A DNA stretch of 64,000 nt from Symbiodinium natans (GCA_905221605.1 CAJNDS010002248.1:312501-376500), one strand, 5' to 3'. Shown: positions 1 to 10,449, counted from the stretch's first letter. Program-made: numbers and translations. The notes: a model not told the origin generated them from the sequence alone.

Positions 1-1363
1 CCCATCAAACTGCCAATACCTGTAACCGTAACCCCAATTACCTACTATTTAGGGTTTAGGGTTTAGTCGCTCACTCTCGCACAAGGCCGGCAAGGTTCGT
101 TGGTCTGTGTCGGCATTTAGGGTTCAGGGTTTAGGTATGAGGGTCTACCAAAGTAATTAGCCCTCAAGTCATAGGTATAACCCATAAAACTGTAGGAAAT
201 TGGGGGTACAGGTATGCCCTAATTAGGGATACTACTGGTGCAGGACTACGTACCCTTCGGAGTAGAATGTCCTTCCCTAATTACTCAGCCCTACTCCCCT
301 ATCTCCAGAGAGGGTTGAAAGCCAGCAGTTGCAAAAGAAATACAGTGACCGCAGTGGAAATACTTCCCCGAAGCCCTGACTCGAGAAGCTCATCGAAACA
401 CTCTGCCGAGCTGAGGGCATCTTTCAGCAGAACGCGGTCGAGCAAGTCCGTCGCCACCTTGTCAGTTCGGAAAGTCTTCGGCCGCGCGCAAACAGAGAAC
501 GTCCAACATTCACAGCCTGGTAATGGCAATGCAGACCCCAGAACAAAACGCCTCCTGAGCCATGATTGCTACACCTCCCGAAGCTCAAGGATCCTGCCTC
601 TTGAGCAAGTGCGGAAGGATCCGGCACCTTGCCGGTTCGGTGCGGAATGTCTCGCAGTTCGGGAGGAGGGTTATAGAAATTCCGGAACATTAACCCAACA
701 ACCCAAACCTATGTGCAGGGAACGCAGGCCCGACATGACATACGCTTCAGTGACGGAGAAGGAAAGCAAACGGACCACTTCGCACCGAGCACATAGCTGG
801 CTGAACCCTTCCTGCGGGCCTAAAGAAGCCCTCCAACCATCTGTTCTAGCAAGAACCTCCCTAGCCTCGTGGACACCGGTGATTGAACGAACCGAGACCT
901 CAGCCGGCGTTGGTTTTGGCTAGGGCTGATGGATGTTTTCTGGCATCCATAAACCCTAAACCCGTTTAGTGGAGGTTGGTGGCTTCTGCGGGCTCAGGGT
1001 CAACCAGGTGAGCAATGCGTCGCCCACCCTGCAAACCTGGCTGAGCAAGTATGAATGACGTCCATAAAGGAAGAAGAGGACATCTGTTTCAGGGTTTAGG
1101 GTTTCAATCGTTCACTTACAGGTTGCTTTCAGGAGAACTGCATGATGTGGAGGGGAAGCCTCGATAGGAGTTTTGGTCTTGGGTTTCGGAGTTCGGGCCA
1201 ACTACTCGCCCTCCCTTTTCTGCCAGCTCCTCAGCTAATTGGGAGGTCTGTTTAGTGAGAAAGCCTGCGCACCTCTTGCAATGACTTTTTGCTTGCTTGG
1301 GGTTAAAGGGCTTATGGCTCTCACCTCAGAAAAGAGACAATGTTGCTAGGGGGCTTGTAGCGG
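1..1363. other. Left edge without recognisable gene
   Basis: Contains isolated TTTAGGG copies (about 48-66 and 113-135), a copy of dispersed motif K (65-103), and a degraded palindromic element of family M2 near 142-213 (AGGTATAACCCATAAAACTGT). The open frame at 267-923 on the plus strand lacks domain-like character and I do not call it a gene. Confidence 0.5.
65..103 (+). repeat. Dispersed motif K, copy 1
   Basis: Reads GTCGCTCACTCTCGCACAAG followed by GCCGGCAAGG. The same roughly 35-bp block recurs at 10690, 17086, 41887, 42579, 49619 and 54014, in the same orientation and usually directly after a TTTAGGG-type repeat. Confidence 0.6.
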
Positions 1364-1500
1364 AAATCCTGGCCTCCTAGGATGACCCTTAAAACCCTCC
1401 GAAAAAATATTCCTGAACATGATCCTCTTAAACCCAGCAATGGCAAATACAAAATGTCCCAGGAGCCCTTCCTAGCCTCCCAAAACCCAAGGAAATAACA
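1364..1500 (+). repeat. Dispersed repeat family M5, copy 1
   Basis: Shares an ordered set of words with 28330-28432 and 51545-51635: a CCTT run, then AACCCTC(T/C)GAAAAAA, then a CTAAACATGATCCTC-like block, then AACCCA and GGAAA. The three copies are diverged and have no coding potential. Confidence 0.5.
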
Positions 1501-1689
1501 AGTTGAAACCTTCAGAATAAACTAGCTCATAAGAAGCCCAAAATTTACTAGTTGGGTTTTGAGCCAGTAAGAGTCTGGTCTCAGGATCTGCCATGGGCAG
1601 CCCAAATTGCCAAGGCCGGTACAGGTGAAGAAGCCTGAGAGCAGGATGAGGATGCTTGACTTTTGAGCATTTTTGCGCATTACACATGG

Positions 1690-1772
1690 TATATATACAA
1701 ACGCATCTAGACATAGGTGTATATATAATATATAAGTATACATATATATATATATATGTGTGTGTGTGTGTC
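1690..1772. repeat. TA/TG microsatellite
   Basis: Alternating TA tract passing into (TG)n. Nothing else is seen in 1501-2690 apart from ordinary unique sequence. Confidence 0.85.
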
Positions 1773-2796
1773 TATGCGCTGACGCTTTCGTTCATTTATA
1801 TACCTGGGCTCGCTCCCCAGAACGCAAATAAAGGCGGGGCAGCCCTATCGGTTTACAGGGGTTGTGCAAGTGAGAGGAGGTGCCTTCACTAGTGGTGGAG
1901 GGGGGGTTCCAGTTCACTTTACCAAAGATGGCAGCATCCTTTCTGAGAGCCGATCAAGTTCTTTCACGCTTTGCACAAATAGAAGTAGACATCTAAGACC
2001 TAGACCTAGATTTTCAAAGAGAGGTTCGCACAGTCTCAGTCTCAAAGGAGAGTGGATGCTCCTGAAAGATCTGATAGCCTCTACCATGCCCCCTGCGGTC
2101 TCGGGATTTTTGGCGATCTTTGGAAGTTTATGGAGAACTGGCTTCGGCAGCTGCTTACACGAGTTGTGGGGCGTGGAATGAGCCTGCGTCAGGCCGAGCC
2201 AACCACTGCAAAAGCTGTGCTTGCAAACAGATCAACTCCTGCAGCTCAAACCGTTTAGACACAGCCGAGCTTCCCTGCTCCTCGCAACCCTGCCCCCCAG
2301 GCGCCAATTCGACATGCCTGCACCTCTGCGAAGTTGTCGCCCGGATGGCTGACCGGCACCGAGACCTCCATGCTGACCAGGACGGGCTATTACACCCGAT
2401 AGCCCCCTGAAAGGCCCTTTATAGGGTTGATTATGGGGATGATAGGCCTCATAGCCCATCCTGGTAGGAAGGATTTGCACTTTTCGTTTTGGGTGTATTT
2501 GGGTGTGTAGGGGGTGTTTGGGGATTCGTACTTGGGAATTTCGACCGTGGTTTGTCAGGATGGATGCAGCAGAATCCTTCTAGCCAGCCCCTGAAGGTCC
2601 TCAGCATGTCACAGCAACCTCCCACCGAATTTGACCTTCACCCAATGACAGAAGAAGCAAATCAAATACATAAACACACACACACACACACATATGTATA
2701 TATATATATATATATATTTATACATAATGTATATATATATATATATGTGTGTGTTTTTCATATATGCATATATAATGTATATAATGATGGAAGTGC

Positions 2797-2853
2797 CTGG
2801 GCTGGCGCAGCCTCTGATGCCGGAGCCACTGCCTCTTCTGCTGCCGGTGTCGC
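2797..2853 (-). CDS. Candidate micro-exon A1 (Ala/Pro/Glu repeat)
   Basis: 57 nt, phase 0, bounded by CAG| acceptor and |GC donor. Encodes ATPAAEEAVAPASEAAPAQ. Part of an array of 13 such exons; the parent protein is not recognised. Confidence 0.65.
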
Positions 2854-3023
2854 CTGCCACGAATGTTGAGTTGTGTCGGTTGTGTGTGCATGTGCGTGTG
2901 TGCGTTATTCTGGACGAGGGCTGCTCTCGACCCCACAGGCTCCAATCAGCGCGCCACACAAAGCCGGCCGAGGTGTCCCCGCACAATCTGAAAGCAGAAT
3001 TCCTGCCGGCCAACATGAAGTGC

Positions 3024-3080
3024 CTCGGTAGGTGCAGCCTCTGACGCTGGAGGCGCAGCCTCCTGCGCAGGAGGCGCCGC
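3024..3080 (-). CDS. Candidate micro-exon B1
   Basis: 57 nt, phase 0, CAG| acceptor, GAG|GC donor. Encodes AAPPAQEAAPPASEAAPTE. Confidence 0.65.
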
Positions 3081-3286
3081 CTGCCGCTTATCAAGCTCCA
3101 CTTGGTGAGGTTATGGGCCCTCTGCTCGGGTTGTCTTCGGGTGGGCTTGTGCTGTCTTGCTCGATGTGCTTTCAGTCTGCGAACACAAAGCCTTCAAACA
3201 CAATTCTGCAGAGGACCCACCCTCACAAGCAGTCACGCCATATTGAGGCCCCAGGACATACCGAAACCCATAAAACCCCAAAGAGC

Positions 3287-3343
3287 CTCGGCCGGTGCGG
3301 CCTCTGTCGCTGGAGCCGCCGTCTCTTCAGCCGCAGGCGTAGC
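3287..3343 (-). CDS. Candidate micro-exon C1
   Basis: 57 nt, phase 0, GGCAG| acceptor, GAG|GC donor. Encodes ATPAAEETAAPATEAAPAE. Confidence 0.65.
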
Positions 3344-3571
3344 CTGCCACGCGGTGCAGGCTTCTCGGCTACTTTGCCGCCTTCAATTTTAGTTTCACCG
3401 AAGCCCGTTACGATCCGTAATAACTTCTGCGAGGAAGCTTTAAACAATGTGTTTGTATAAGCGTATTCGTCTACGTAAAAAGCAAAGACCTAAATCAACG
3501 CGCACACACACACATCATGTAGAAATATGTGGAATGTTTATGAGTATATGCGTATGTTATGACGTAAGTGC

Positions 3572-3628
3572 CTGAGCTGGCGCGGCCCCTGACGCCGGAG
3601 CCACTGCCTCTTCTGCAGGCCGCGTCGC
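3572..3628 (-). CDS. Candidate micro-exon A2
   Basis: 57 nt, phase 0, |GC donor. Encodes ATRPAEEAVAPASGAAPAQ. Two substitutions change residues but keep the frame and length. Confidence 0.65.
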
Positions 3629-3818
3629 CTGCCACGAGTTGAAGTTGGTTCTTGGGTCTTCGGGTTGAGTTGCGCTAGTTGAGTGTGCATGTGTGTGTGT
3701 TATTTTGGACGAGGGTTGCTCTCGATTCCACAGGCTCCAATCAGCGCGCAACACAAAGCCGACCGAGGTGTCCGAGCACAATCTGCAAGCAGCAGTCCTG
3801 CCGGGGAACATGAAGTGC

Positions 3819-3875
3819 CTCGGTAGGTGCAGCCTCTGACGCTGGAGGCGCAGCCTCTTGCGCAGCAGGTGTCGC
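3819..3875 (-). CDS. Candidate micro-exon B2
   Basis: 57 nt, phase 0, GAG|GC donor. Encodes ATPAAQEAAPPASEAAPTE. Confidence 0.65.
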
Positions 3876-4066
3876 CTGCCGCTTTTCAAGCTCTACGTGG
3901 TGGGGTTGTGGGGCGTCTTCGGGTGGGCTTGTGCTGTCTTGCTCGAACAGTCGTTTGCATCCGGCCTGCGAACAAGAAGCCTTCAAACACAACTCAAGAT
4001 GACCACACAAGCAGTCACACCTTGTTGAGGCCCCCAACATCCCAAAACCATAGAACCCGAAAGAGC

Positions 4067-4120
4067 CTCGGCCTGTGCGGCCTCTGACACTGGAGCCGCC
4101 GTCTCTTCAGCCGCAGGCGC
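4067..4120 (-). CDS. Candidate micro-exon C2 (one codon shorter)
   Basis: 54 nt rather than 57. A whole codon has been lost at the 5' end, so the exon remains phase 0. Encodes APAAEETAAPVSEAAQAE. Confidence 0.6.
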
Positions 4121-4414
4121 CTGCCACGCGGTGCAGGCTTCTGGACTACTTTGCCGCCTTCAACCTTCACAGCAGCCTCCCACCGAATTTTAGTTTCACC
4201 GAAAGCCATGACGATCCGTCATACCCAACCTCGACTTCTGCCAGGAAGCTTTACATACATATATATATATATATATATACATACGTTTATGTATAAGAAT
4301 AATAATCGTAATCAGCCAAGACCTAAATGGACACACGCACACACATATATCTTACTATAGAAACATCTGAAATTCTGTAAATGTGTGCGTATGCGTATGT
4401 TATGACGGAAGTGC

Positions 4415-4471
4415 CTGGGCTGGCGCAGACTCTGACGCCGGAGCCACTGACTCTTCTGCAGGAGGCGTCGC
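4415..4471 (-). CDS. Candidate micro-exon A3
   Basis: 57 nt, phase 0, TTGCAG|GCGACG acceptor and CAG|GC donor. Encodes ATPPAEESVAPASESAPAQ. Confidence 0.65.
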
Positions 4472-4692
4472 CTGCAAGTTCGAGGTGGTGTGCTTGTGTG
4501 GGCTCAGCACTGTGCAGGGGTCTTGGGTGGTCTTCGGGTTGAGTGTGCTAGTTGTGCCCTCTTCAAGTAGTCTCTGGAGCCACTTCTTCTAGACGAGGGT
4601 TGCTCTCGGTCCAATCAGCGCGCCACACAAAAGCCGGCCGAGGTGTCCTGCACAATCTGCAAGCAGAATTCCTGCCGGCCAACATGAAGTGC

Positions 4693-4728
4693 CTCGGCAG
4701 GTGCAGCCTCTGACGCTGGAGGCGCCGC
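4693..4728 (-). CDS. Candidate micro-exon B3 (seven codons shorter)
   Basis: 36 nt, phase 0. Encodes AAPPASEAAPAE. It differs from B1 by an exact 21-nt deletion, which again preserves the frame. Confidence 0.6.
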
Positions 4729-4889
4729 CTGCCGCTTTTCAAGCTCCATGTGGTGGTGTTGCGGGGCCTCTGCTTGGGTTGTCTTCGGGCGTTCTTTCTG
4801 CGAACGCAGAGCCTTCAATCACCATTCTGAAGATGACCCCGCAAACAGTCACACCCAACACATCCCGAAGCCATGGAACCCGAAAGAGC

Positions 4890-4946
4890 CTGGGCCTGTG
4901 CGGCCTCTGCCACTGGAGCCGCCGTCTCTTCAGCCGCAGGCGTGGC
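4890..4946 (-). CDS. Candidate micro-exon C3
   Basis: 57 nt, phase 0, CAG|GC donor. Encodes ATPAAEETAAPVAEAAQAQ. Confidence 0.65.
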
Positions 4947-5354
4947 CTGCCACGCGGTGCTGGCTTCTCGACTACTTTGCCATCTTCAGCCTTCACAGCA
5001 AGCTCCCACCGAATTTAGTTTCACCGAAACCCATTACGATCCGTCCGACCGTCCTACCCAACCTCGACCCAATCCTCAACTTCTGCCAGGAAGCTTGAAA
5101 TATACACGTAGATATATATATATATATACATATATATGTGTGTATGTGTGTGTGTGCGTAATATATATATATATATACATTCATGTATTTGTTTATGTAA
5201 TTATATACATATATATATATATACATATGTTATGTATAAGAATAGTCGTATACGTAATAAGCCAAGACATACATGGACACAAGCACAGACACATAACTGA
5301 ATATAGAAACATCTGAAATGATGTGTGTGTGTGCGCATTTTATGACGGAAGTGC

Positions 5355-5411
5355 CTGAGCTGGCGCAGCCTCTGACGCCGGAGCCACCGACTCTTCTGCA
5401 GGCGGCGTCGC
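5355..5411 (-). CDS. Candidate micro-exon A4
   Basis: 57 nt, phase 0, CAG|GC donor. Encodes ATPPAEESVAPASEAAPAQ. Confidence 0.65.
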
Positions 5412-5625
5412 CTGCCGAGAGTTGAAGTTCGAGGCAATGTGCTTGTGCAAGGTTTTGGGTGGTCGTTGGGTTGAGTTGTGCTAGTTGTGTGTGCATGTGC
5501 GTGTTATTCTGCACGACTGGTGGTCTCGAGCCCGCAAACTCCAATCAGCGCGCCACACAAAGCGGGCCGAGGTGTCCCCGCACAATCTGCAAGCAGAATT
5601 CCTGCTGGCCAACACGACGAAGTGC

Positions 5626-5682
5626 CTCGGCAGGTGCAGCCTCTGACGCTGGAGGCGCAGCCTCTTGCGCAGGAGGCGTCGC
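5626..5682 (-). CDS. Candidate micro-exon B4
   Basis: 57 nt, phase 0, GAG|GC donor. Encodes ATPPAQEAAPPASEAAPAE. Confidence 0.65.
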
Positions 5683-5871
5683 CTGTCGCTTTTCAAGCTC
5701 CACGTAGTGGGCTGTGGGGCCTCTGTTCGGGTCGTCTTCGGGTGGGCGTGTGTTGTCTTGCTCGAACACTTTTTTGCATTCGGTCTGCGAACAAGAAGCC
5801 TTCGAACAGAATTCTGAAGATCGCCTTATTGAGGCCCCCCAACATCCCGAAACCAAGGAACCCGAAAGAGC

Positions 5872-5928
5872 CTGGGCCTGTGCGGCCTCTGACACTGGTG
5901 CCGCTGTCTCTTCAGCCGGAGGTGTGGC
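5872..5928 (-). CDS. Candidate micro-exon C4
   Basis: 57 nt, phase 0, CAG|GC donor. Encodes ATPPAEETAAPVSEAAQAQ. Confidence 0.65.
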
Positions 5929-5970
5929 CTGGCTTGTCGCTTACTTTTGTCTTCTTCAACCAATGTGTGT

Positions 5971-6038
5971 TAGGGTTTAGGGTTTAGGGTTTAGGGTTTA
6001 GGGTTTCGGGTTTAGGGTTTAGGGTTTAGGGTTTAGGG
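5971..6038 (+). repeat. Interstitial TTTAGGG array
   Basis: About nine to ten near-perfect copies of TTTAGGG, with one TTTCGGG variant, directly on the 5' (minus-strand) side of exon C4. Confidence 0.95.
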
Positions 6039-6395
6039 CTTTCAACACGAGTCCTCCCACAGACATGCGCCGCCATTGGCCCAATAAGTCTCGCAGGATC
6101 GATACGGCAGAATCCTTCCAGCCGGCCTCATAAGGTTCACAGCAGTCTCACCGAATTGTCACCCAGTACTATCAATAGTACCCAACCTCGACCCAATCCT
6201 GAACTTCTGCGAGGAAGCTTTCTACATCTACACACACATATATCTATATACATATATACGAACATGCGTACTTGCTAAAAAGCACATATAGATATAGTTG
6301 TATATACATAAATGCATATAACATTATATGATATGTAGATGCATATTGTATATATATATATATATATATATATACGTATATTATAGCGGAAGTGC

Positions 6396-6452
6396 CTGGG
6401 CTGGTGCAGCCTCTGACGCCGGAGCCGCTGCTTCTTCCGCAGGAGGTGTCGC
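6396..6452 (-). CDS. Candidate micro-exon A5 (partial last unit)
   Basis: 57 nt, phase 0, CAG|GC donor. Encodes ATPPAEEAAAPASEAAPAQ. No B or C partner follows; only the conserved spacer block survives near 6880-6965. Confidence 0.6.
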
Positions 6453-6974
6453 CTGCCACGAGTTGAAGTTCGAGGCGGTGTGCTTGTGTGGGCTTCGCAC
6501 TGTGCAGGGTTCTGGGTTTAGGGTTTAGGGTTTAGAGTCTAGAGTTTAGAGTTTAGGGTGGTCTTCGGGTTGAGTTGTGCTAGTTGTGTGTCTGTGTGTC
6601 TTGTTGAAGTAGTCCCTGAGACAAGTTGTTCTGGAGGAGGGCTACTCTCGACCTCATGGTCGGCTTGAAAGAATCATTGTAAAATTAGCGGGCCTTGGAA
6701 TTCAGTGGCCCGTTCTTTTTCCTTTCGTACACCATCACTCCCATGACACCCTAATATGCTTACTGCTGACAGAGAGAGAAAAAGACAGAGAGAGAGAGAG
6801 AGACATGTCATACACGATCTGGTGCAAAAGCCTCTTCATGAACCTACAGTGGGGGTCGTTGGCAGTTCATTCATAGGGCTCCAATCAGCACGCAACACAA
6901 AGCCGGCCGAGGTGTCCCCATACCATCTAAAGGCGGAATTCCTCCCGGTCAATCCGCAGTGTCTCGGTCTAGGT

Positions 6975-7069
6975 CCCTATTCTAACATACCTTAATAGAC
7001 TCAATAGGGATTATAGTAACCCCTATTATAATCCCTGTTCAGGACTGTTGTAAAGGGGGAACATCCCAA
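6975..7069. mobile_element. M1-family palindromic element, degraded
   Basis: The right terminus AAAGGGGGAACATCCCAA and the inner CCTTAATAG ... CTATTATAATCCCT palindrome match family M1. The left terminus has decayed. Confidence 0.55.
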
Positions 7070-7361
7070 GTTGGCCCTGAATGCAGCTCTGAATCTGAAC
7101 AAAAAACTCGGAAACCCTCAAACACCCAGATGGGTTTACCATATTAGGGGCACCCAGGTTACGGGTCCTTCAGATAAGGGGCTCCTACTATCTGGAGGTC
7201 TATATTAGGGATCCCATATGATCGCAACCGCCCACCCTAAACCCTAAACCCTCAACAGATCCTGGCCGCGCCTCGGGCTTGGCCGAGGTCGGTCTCGAGA
7301 CGATTCCGTCCACCATGCGCGATGCCTAGGCTTGCAGGGCGTTTCTCCCACGCCCCTGCCG

Positions 7362-7399
7362 CCCTAAACCCTAAACCCTAAACCCTAAACCCTAAACCC
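7362..7399 (-). repeat. Interstitial CCCTAAA array
   Basis: Five to six copies of CCCTAAA. A shorter pair lies at 7237-7250. The 7070-7530 stretch otherwise shows no clear gene, although 7444-7500 could encode a short coiled-coil exon on the plus strand (VQELQRDKLQTEPHL). Confidence 0.85.
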
Positions 7400-7534
7400 G
7401 TCCCAGAGGAAGTACTTATTACAGACTAGATTGTCGGCGGAGGGGGTCCAAGAGCTCCAACGCGACAAGCTGCAGACCGAGCCGCACTTGGTGCGTTTCT
7501 GGTGTGCCCCTTCCATATCGGCAACAACTTTCTG

Positions 7535-7620
7535 GGACCCTCTTCACCTACAGTTTAGTAGTAATTACCCTTAGTTGGCAGGTATAACCCATAAAACTGT
7601 AGGCAAGAGGATCTTTTTGC
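7535..7620. mobile_element. M2-family palindromic element
   Basis: Ends CTGGGACCCTCTTCACCTAC and GTAGGCAAGAGGATC are imperfect inverted repeats. The inner AGGTATAACCCATAAAACTG matches copies at 29988, 36206 and 39356. No convincing target duplication. Confidence 0.55.
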
Positions 7621-7864
7621 ATTTTTTCACCACCATGTGGGGATGTGCCGGCGACACTTTGCCTTCGGTTTGAGCTATCATGCTTTGGCTTGATTGCCTT
7701 GTGGCCTTGCTTCCAGCGCTTTTTGTTCGGCAGCTCTCTACCTCTCAAGCGCTCTCCGGGCCTCTCACAACGCCTTTCCCAAGGCCCAAAACGCAAAAAG
7801 TTGCCACTTCGTTCACATGGAGGTTGTTCAGGGCAGCCTCACGACAAATCTAAAATTACACGGG

Positions 7865-7885
7865 TTGAGGCAAAAATGGCTACAG
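7865..7885 (-). other. Possible relic of a dinoflagellate spliced leader
   Basis: The minus strand reads close to the dinoflagellate trans-spliced leader, CCGTAGCCATTTTGGCTCAA(G). It differs by one inserted base in the T run and two or three substitutions. If real, it would mark a retroposed mRNA 5' end, with the former transcript lying to the left. At this length chance similarity is possible. Confidence 0.3.
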
Positions 7886-8053
7886 CTTGGGATTGGGGTA
7901 CAGGGAACCCAAACCCTAAACCCTAAACCTGCACGCCACCTGCCGCCGAGAGGCAAAGTGGTCCTCCGCGACCCCTGACCGATCTGTGAAGAGCGACTGC
8001 GTGGGGGACCGTGGTGGAGGCACCATCCTTGGCTTTGCACAAGATCCCAGATA

Positions 8054-8102
8054 GTTTTAGGGTTTAGGGTTTAGGGTTCAGGGTTTAGTGTTTAGGGTTT
8101 AC
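8054..8102 (+). repeat. Interstitial TTTAGGG array, imperfect
   Basis: Six to seven copies with TTCAGGG and TTTAGTG variants. It ends exactly where an AT-rich island begins. Confidence 0.85.
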
Positions 8103-8103
8103 C

Positions 8104-8340
8104 AATTTTCCACATTTCTTGCCCATTTTTGACATCAGATCTTCATGTTTGTTTAACATTCGTTAACAAACTTTATCATAAATTGTATCATAGAATTTGG
8201 TGTTTTTGTGATATTTTTGTTACATCCTTAAAGATTTAAGAGAAATTTTATTCAAAACAGTTTGAACATTTTTTGTGATCATTTTTGTGATAGTTTTTGT
8301 TGAGTTTCTATCTTCATTTCTTTAAATATGTATTATGATA
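8104..8340. other. AT-rich island of foreign composition
   Basis: About 235 bp, strongly AT-rich, with recurring TTTTTGTGAT words and no open frame. The flanks are GC-rich. The sharp left edge coincides with the end of a telomeric array. Organelle-derived DNA or an AT-rich transposon fragment are both possible. Confidence 0.45.
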
Positions 8341-8596
8341 AGCCTTCAAGCTTGGGGAATGGCGTGAGCCGCCCTTCTGAGCCTACACGGCCATACCTCG
8401 TAATCCTTGCCGCCCACGGCCATTCAAAGTAGTTTCCAACAAGTTCCCTTCGCAGAAAGGGAATGCTTTTAGGTCTGGGTACTCCTTCTTAGTCGGCAAG
8501 TGGGACAACTGACTCCTCATGAGCACAGGGCTCGCCAAGGGTGCTTCAGAGAGTCTGACCACAGCTGTATAGCACTCGAAAGCCGTCCGAGGTCAT

Positions 8597-8687
8597 TCAA
8601 TAAGGGACCCCCATAATATATAAGGCTTCCCTTTCATAAGGGCCCCAATAAGGTAACCCCCAAATTTCGGAAACCCCCACATACAAA
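8597..8687. mobile_element. M3-family palindromic element
   Basis: The right end TTTCGGAAACCCCCACAT is the inverse of ATGTGGGGGTTTCCGAAA at 32124. Inner AAGGGACCCC / AAGGGCCCC blocks are shared with 21246 and 35257. Confidence 0.5.
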
Positions 8688-8719
8688 CAGTCTAACAAGG
8701 CCGAGCAGCCAAGCAGAGA

Positions 8720-8840
8720 GCAGCTGAGTGGCCTTGGCCTGCTCTGCCACGCTGGAGACGCAGGACATCTGCGAGATCCCGGAGAGAGGCCGAACGAGAG
8801 GCTTGCCGAAAAGCATCATCTTGTCCTCACCAGCTTGCAC
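8720..8840 (-). CDS. Exon-like island, unrecognised
   Basis: The minus-strand frame is open across 8634-8840 and reads coding-like, including SVAEQAKATQLLSAWLL. Boundaries are not resolved. It fits the Ala-rich character of the other islands but has no clean splice ends. Confidence 0.3.
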
Positions 8841-9707
8841 CCGACAAACCCTGCAAGCTCTGAACTCATACCGAACCTTGTAGAACCCTAGAGGTAAACC
8901 TTAAGAGGTAAACCTTAAGAGGTAGAGCCTTAAGAGGTAGAGGCGTAGAGCTGGGGGGGAGGGAGGGGGTAAGGCAGCCTCCATAAGGCTGGATTTGGAA
9001 GGAACATCCAGTGTCGGTTTTGAGCATGTACTGGAGGGCCTACCAAAGGTCAAAGGTCAAAGGCCAACAAGCGTAGCATAATATAGCAGAAGGCAGCATC
9101 AAGAAATGTAGTACAGTATCATACAGCATAACATGGTATATGAACAGCTTCAAGCTTAAGGAGGGCAAGGCCTACAAACCTTCGCCGCCCCTCCCGCAGA
9201 CCGTCAGCACCCCACAGTTCTAGCCTAGCGAGAAAGAAGTATCCACCTTGTTGTGTCTAACTCTTACAAAGGATCCTGATGATCCCCACCCTCGAAGGGG
9301 AGTAAAGGGCGCTACCCTAAACCCTAAACCCTAAAACCCCTGTAAGCTGTAAGCTTCCACTTCTGCCAAGTCTCCAGCTCTGCCGGGCAGCCCAGTACCG
9401 AGAGCATACTCCTGACCCAAAGAATGCCACATGCAGAAAGGCCGAGCGCTAGCATGAGCGGGTGATGTTTGGTGGGTCACACACAGTGACAGGTCACGCT
9501 TTGGCGTCGCATTCACTACATGCTTGCCTTCACAGAGTTGAGTACCCGCATCACATGTTTATGAGAGCGAGCACAACAAACCCAATCCCAAAAAGCCCTG
9601 TTGCTTCCGGATTCCTGCTTAAAACCCAAACCGGGCCTTAACCCAATCAAAATCCTATAAACCCCTTTCTTGAACCCAACCCCTGTAGACCCCAAAAGCT
9701 CCATAAG
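8841..9707. other. Stretch without clear gene
   Basis: Holds a short tandem (GGTAAACCTTAA)n-like run at 8890-8940, a single CCCTAAA group at 9314-9335, and a possible short minus-strand island near 9355-9400 (PGRAGDLAEVEA). Nothing else is supported. Confidence 0.4.
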
Positions 9708-9811
9708 TTGGGATGTTCCCCGTGTTACTGACAGTCCTGAATACAGGGATTCTAGTACCCACCCTTATGATTCCTATTCAGGAGCTGCTAGTATCAGGGG
9801 GAACATCTCAA
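9708..9811. mobile_element. M1-family palindromic element
   Basis: Left end TTGGGATGTTCCCC, right end GGGGGAACATCTCAA, with the inner GACAGTCCTGAATA ... TATTCAGGA palindrome. No exact target duplication is visible, consistent with age. Confidence 0.7.
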
Positions 9812-9822
9812 CCCACCCTAAA

Positions 9823-9897
9823 CCCTAAACCCTAAACCCTCAACCCCAGACCGCCCAGACCCTAGACCCTAGACCCTAGACCCTAAACCCTAAACCC
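9823..9897 (-). repeat. CCCTAAA array with a CCCTAGA sub-block
   Basis: Canonical CCCTAAA copies flank a local run of four CCCTAGA variants (about 9857-9885), showing homogenisation of a variant within the array. Confidence 0.85.
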
Positions 9898-9899
9898 GA

Positions 9900-9998
9900 T
9901 GAAGGCAGCTCTGGGCCGAGGCGCAGGGGCAGGGACTTCAGAGCTCCCATGGCCCCGGAGGGGCCCGAAATCTCGGCCAGGATGCTGCCCTTCGACCT
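9900..9998 (-). CDS. Exon-like island between inverted telomeric arrays
   Basis: The minus strand reads coding-like (AEISGPSGAMGALKSLPLRL) between CCCTAAA repeats on the left and TTTAGGG on the right. Splice ends not resolved. Confidence 0.35.
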
Positions 9999-10015
9999 TA
10001 GGGTTTAGATCGAGC

Positions 10016-10086
10016 TATAGGGTTTAGGGTTTAGGGTTTAGGGTTTAGGGTTTAGGGTGTAGGGTTTAGGGTTTAGGGTTTAGGGT
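10016..10086 (+). repeat. Interstitial TTTAGGG array
   Basis: About ten copies. Confidence 0.95.
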
Positions 10087-10449
10087 CGCCTTTTCCTGCA
10101 TTTTGTTAATGCTCCGGGCTTGGTTGTGGCTTTTAGGGTCGAGTGTCGGTGTTTTTGCAGGCTCGATCAGCCAACGCAAGGCGGGACATGAACTGCAGCC
10201 GCTCACTCAAGGGACGACAGGCCCCAAACTTCAAAAGCATACAGGGTTTAGGGTTTGGGGCTTAGGGTTTTCCACAAAGCAGGCATCGCCCTGCGGAAAG
10301 TACATGCCGGAACCTAACGCATCCGAATTAGCTTCAACTCTCACACTCACACGCGTCAGGCGCAAGGTGGCTAGGGTCTTTTGGCCACCCGCTAAGCACA
10401 CGCATGCACTGCGGGGGGGCGGGTTCGTGCAGGATTCTTGCCACCAGCC

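Larger units (their letters stand above)
2780..6970 (-). repeat. Tandem array of about 0.8-1.0 kb exon-bearing units
   Basis: Four full units begin near 2790, 3563, 4408 and 5348, with a fifth partial unit from 6388. Each full unit holds three 57-nt-type candidate exons (A, B, C). Between A and B lies a conserved block (TCCAATCAGCGCGC ... GCCGGCCGAGGTGTCC), with copies at about 2941, 3736, 4611, 5541 and 6880. The units are separated by TA/TG microsatellites that vary in length and explain the growing period (774, 845, 940 and 1040 bp). The minus-strand reading of every exon copy stays open and in phase while the intervening sequence drifts. Confidence 0.85.

Noticed and set aside
267-923. 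218-codon plus-strand open frame
   Set aside because: Composition and residue pattern are not protein-like, there is no domain, and competing minus frames are similar. Long chance frames are expected in GC-rich sequence.
2780-6970. CRISPR-like array
   Set aside because: The repeats are 57 nt and coding, the spacing is hundreds of bases, and spacers are related to each other. Inconsistent with CRISPR and with a eukaryotic source.
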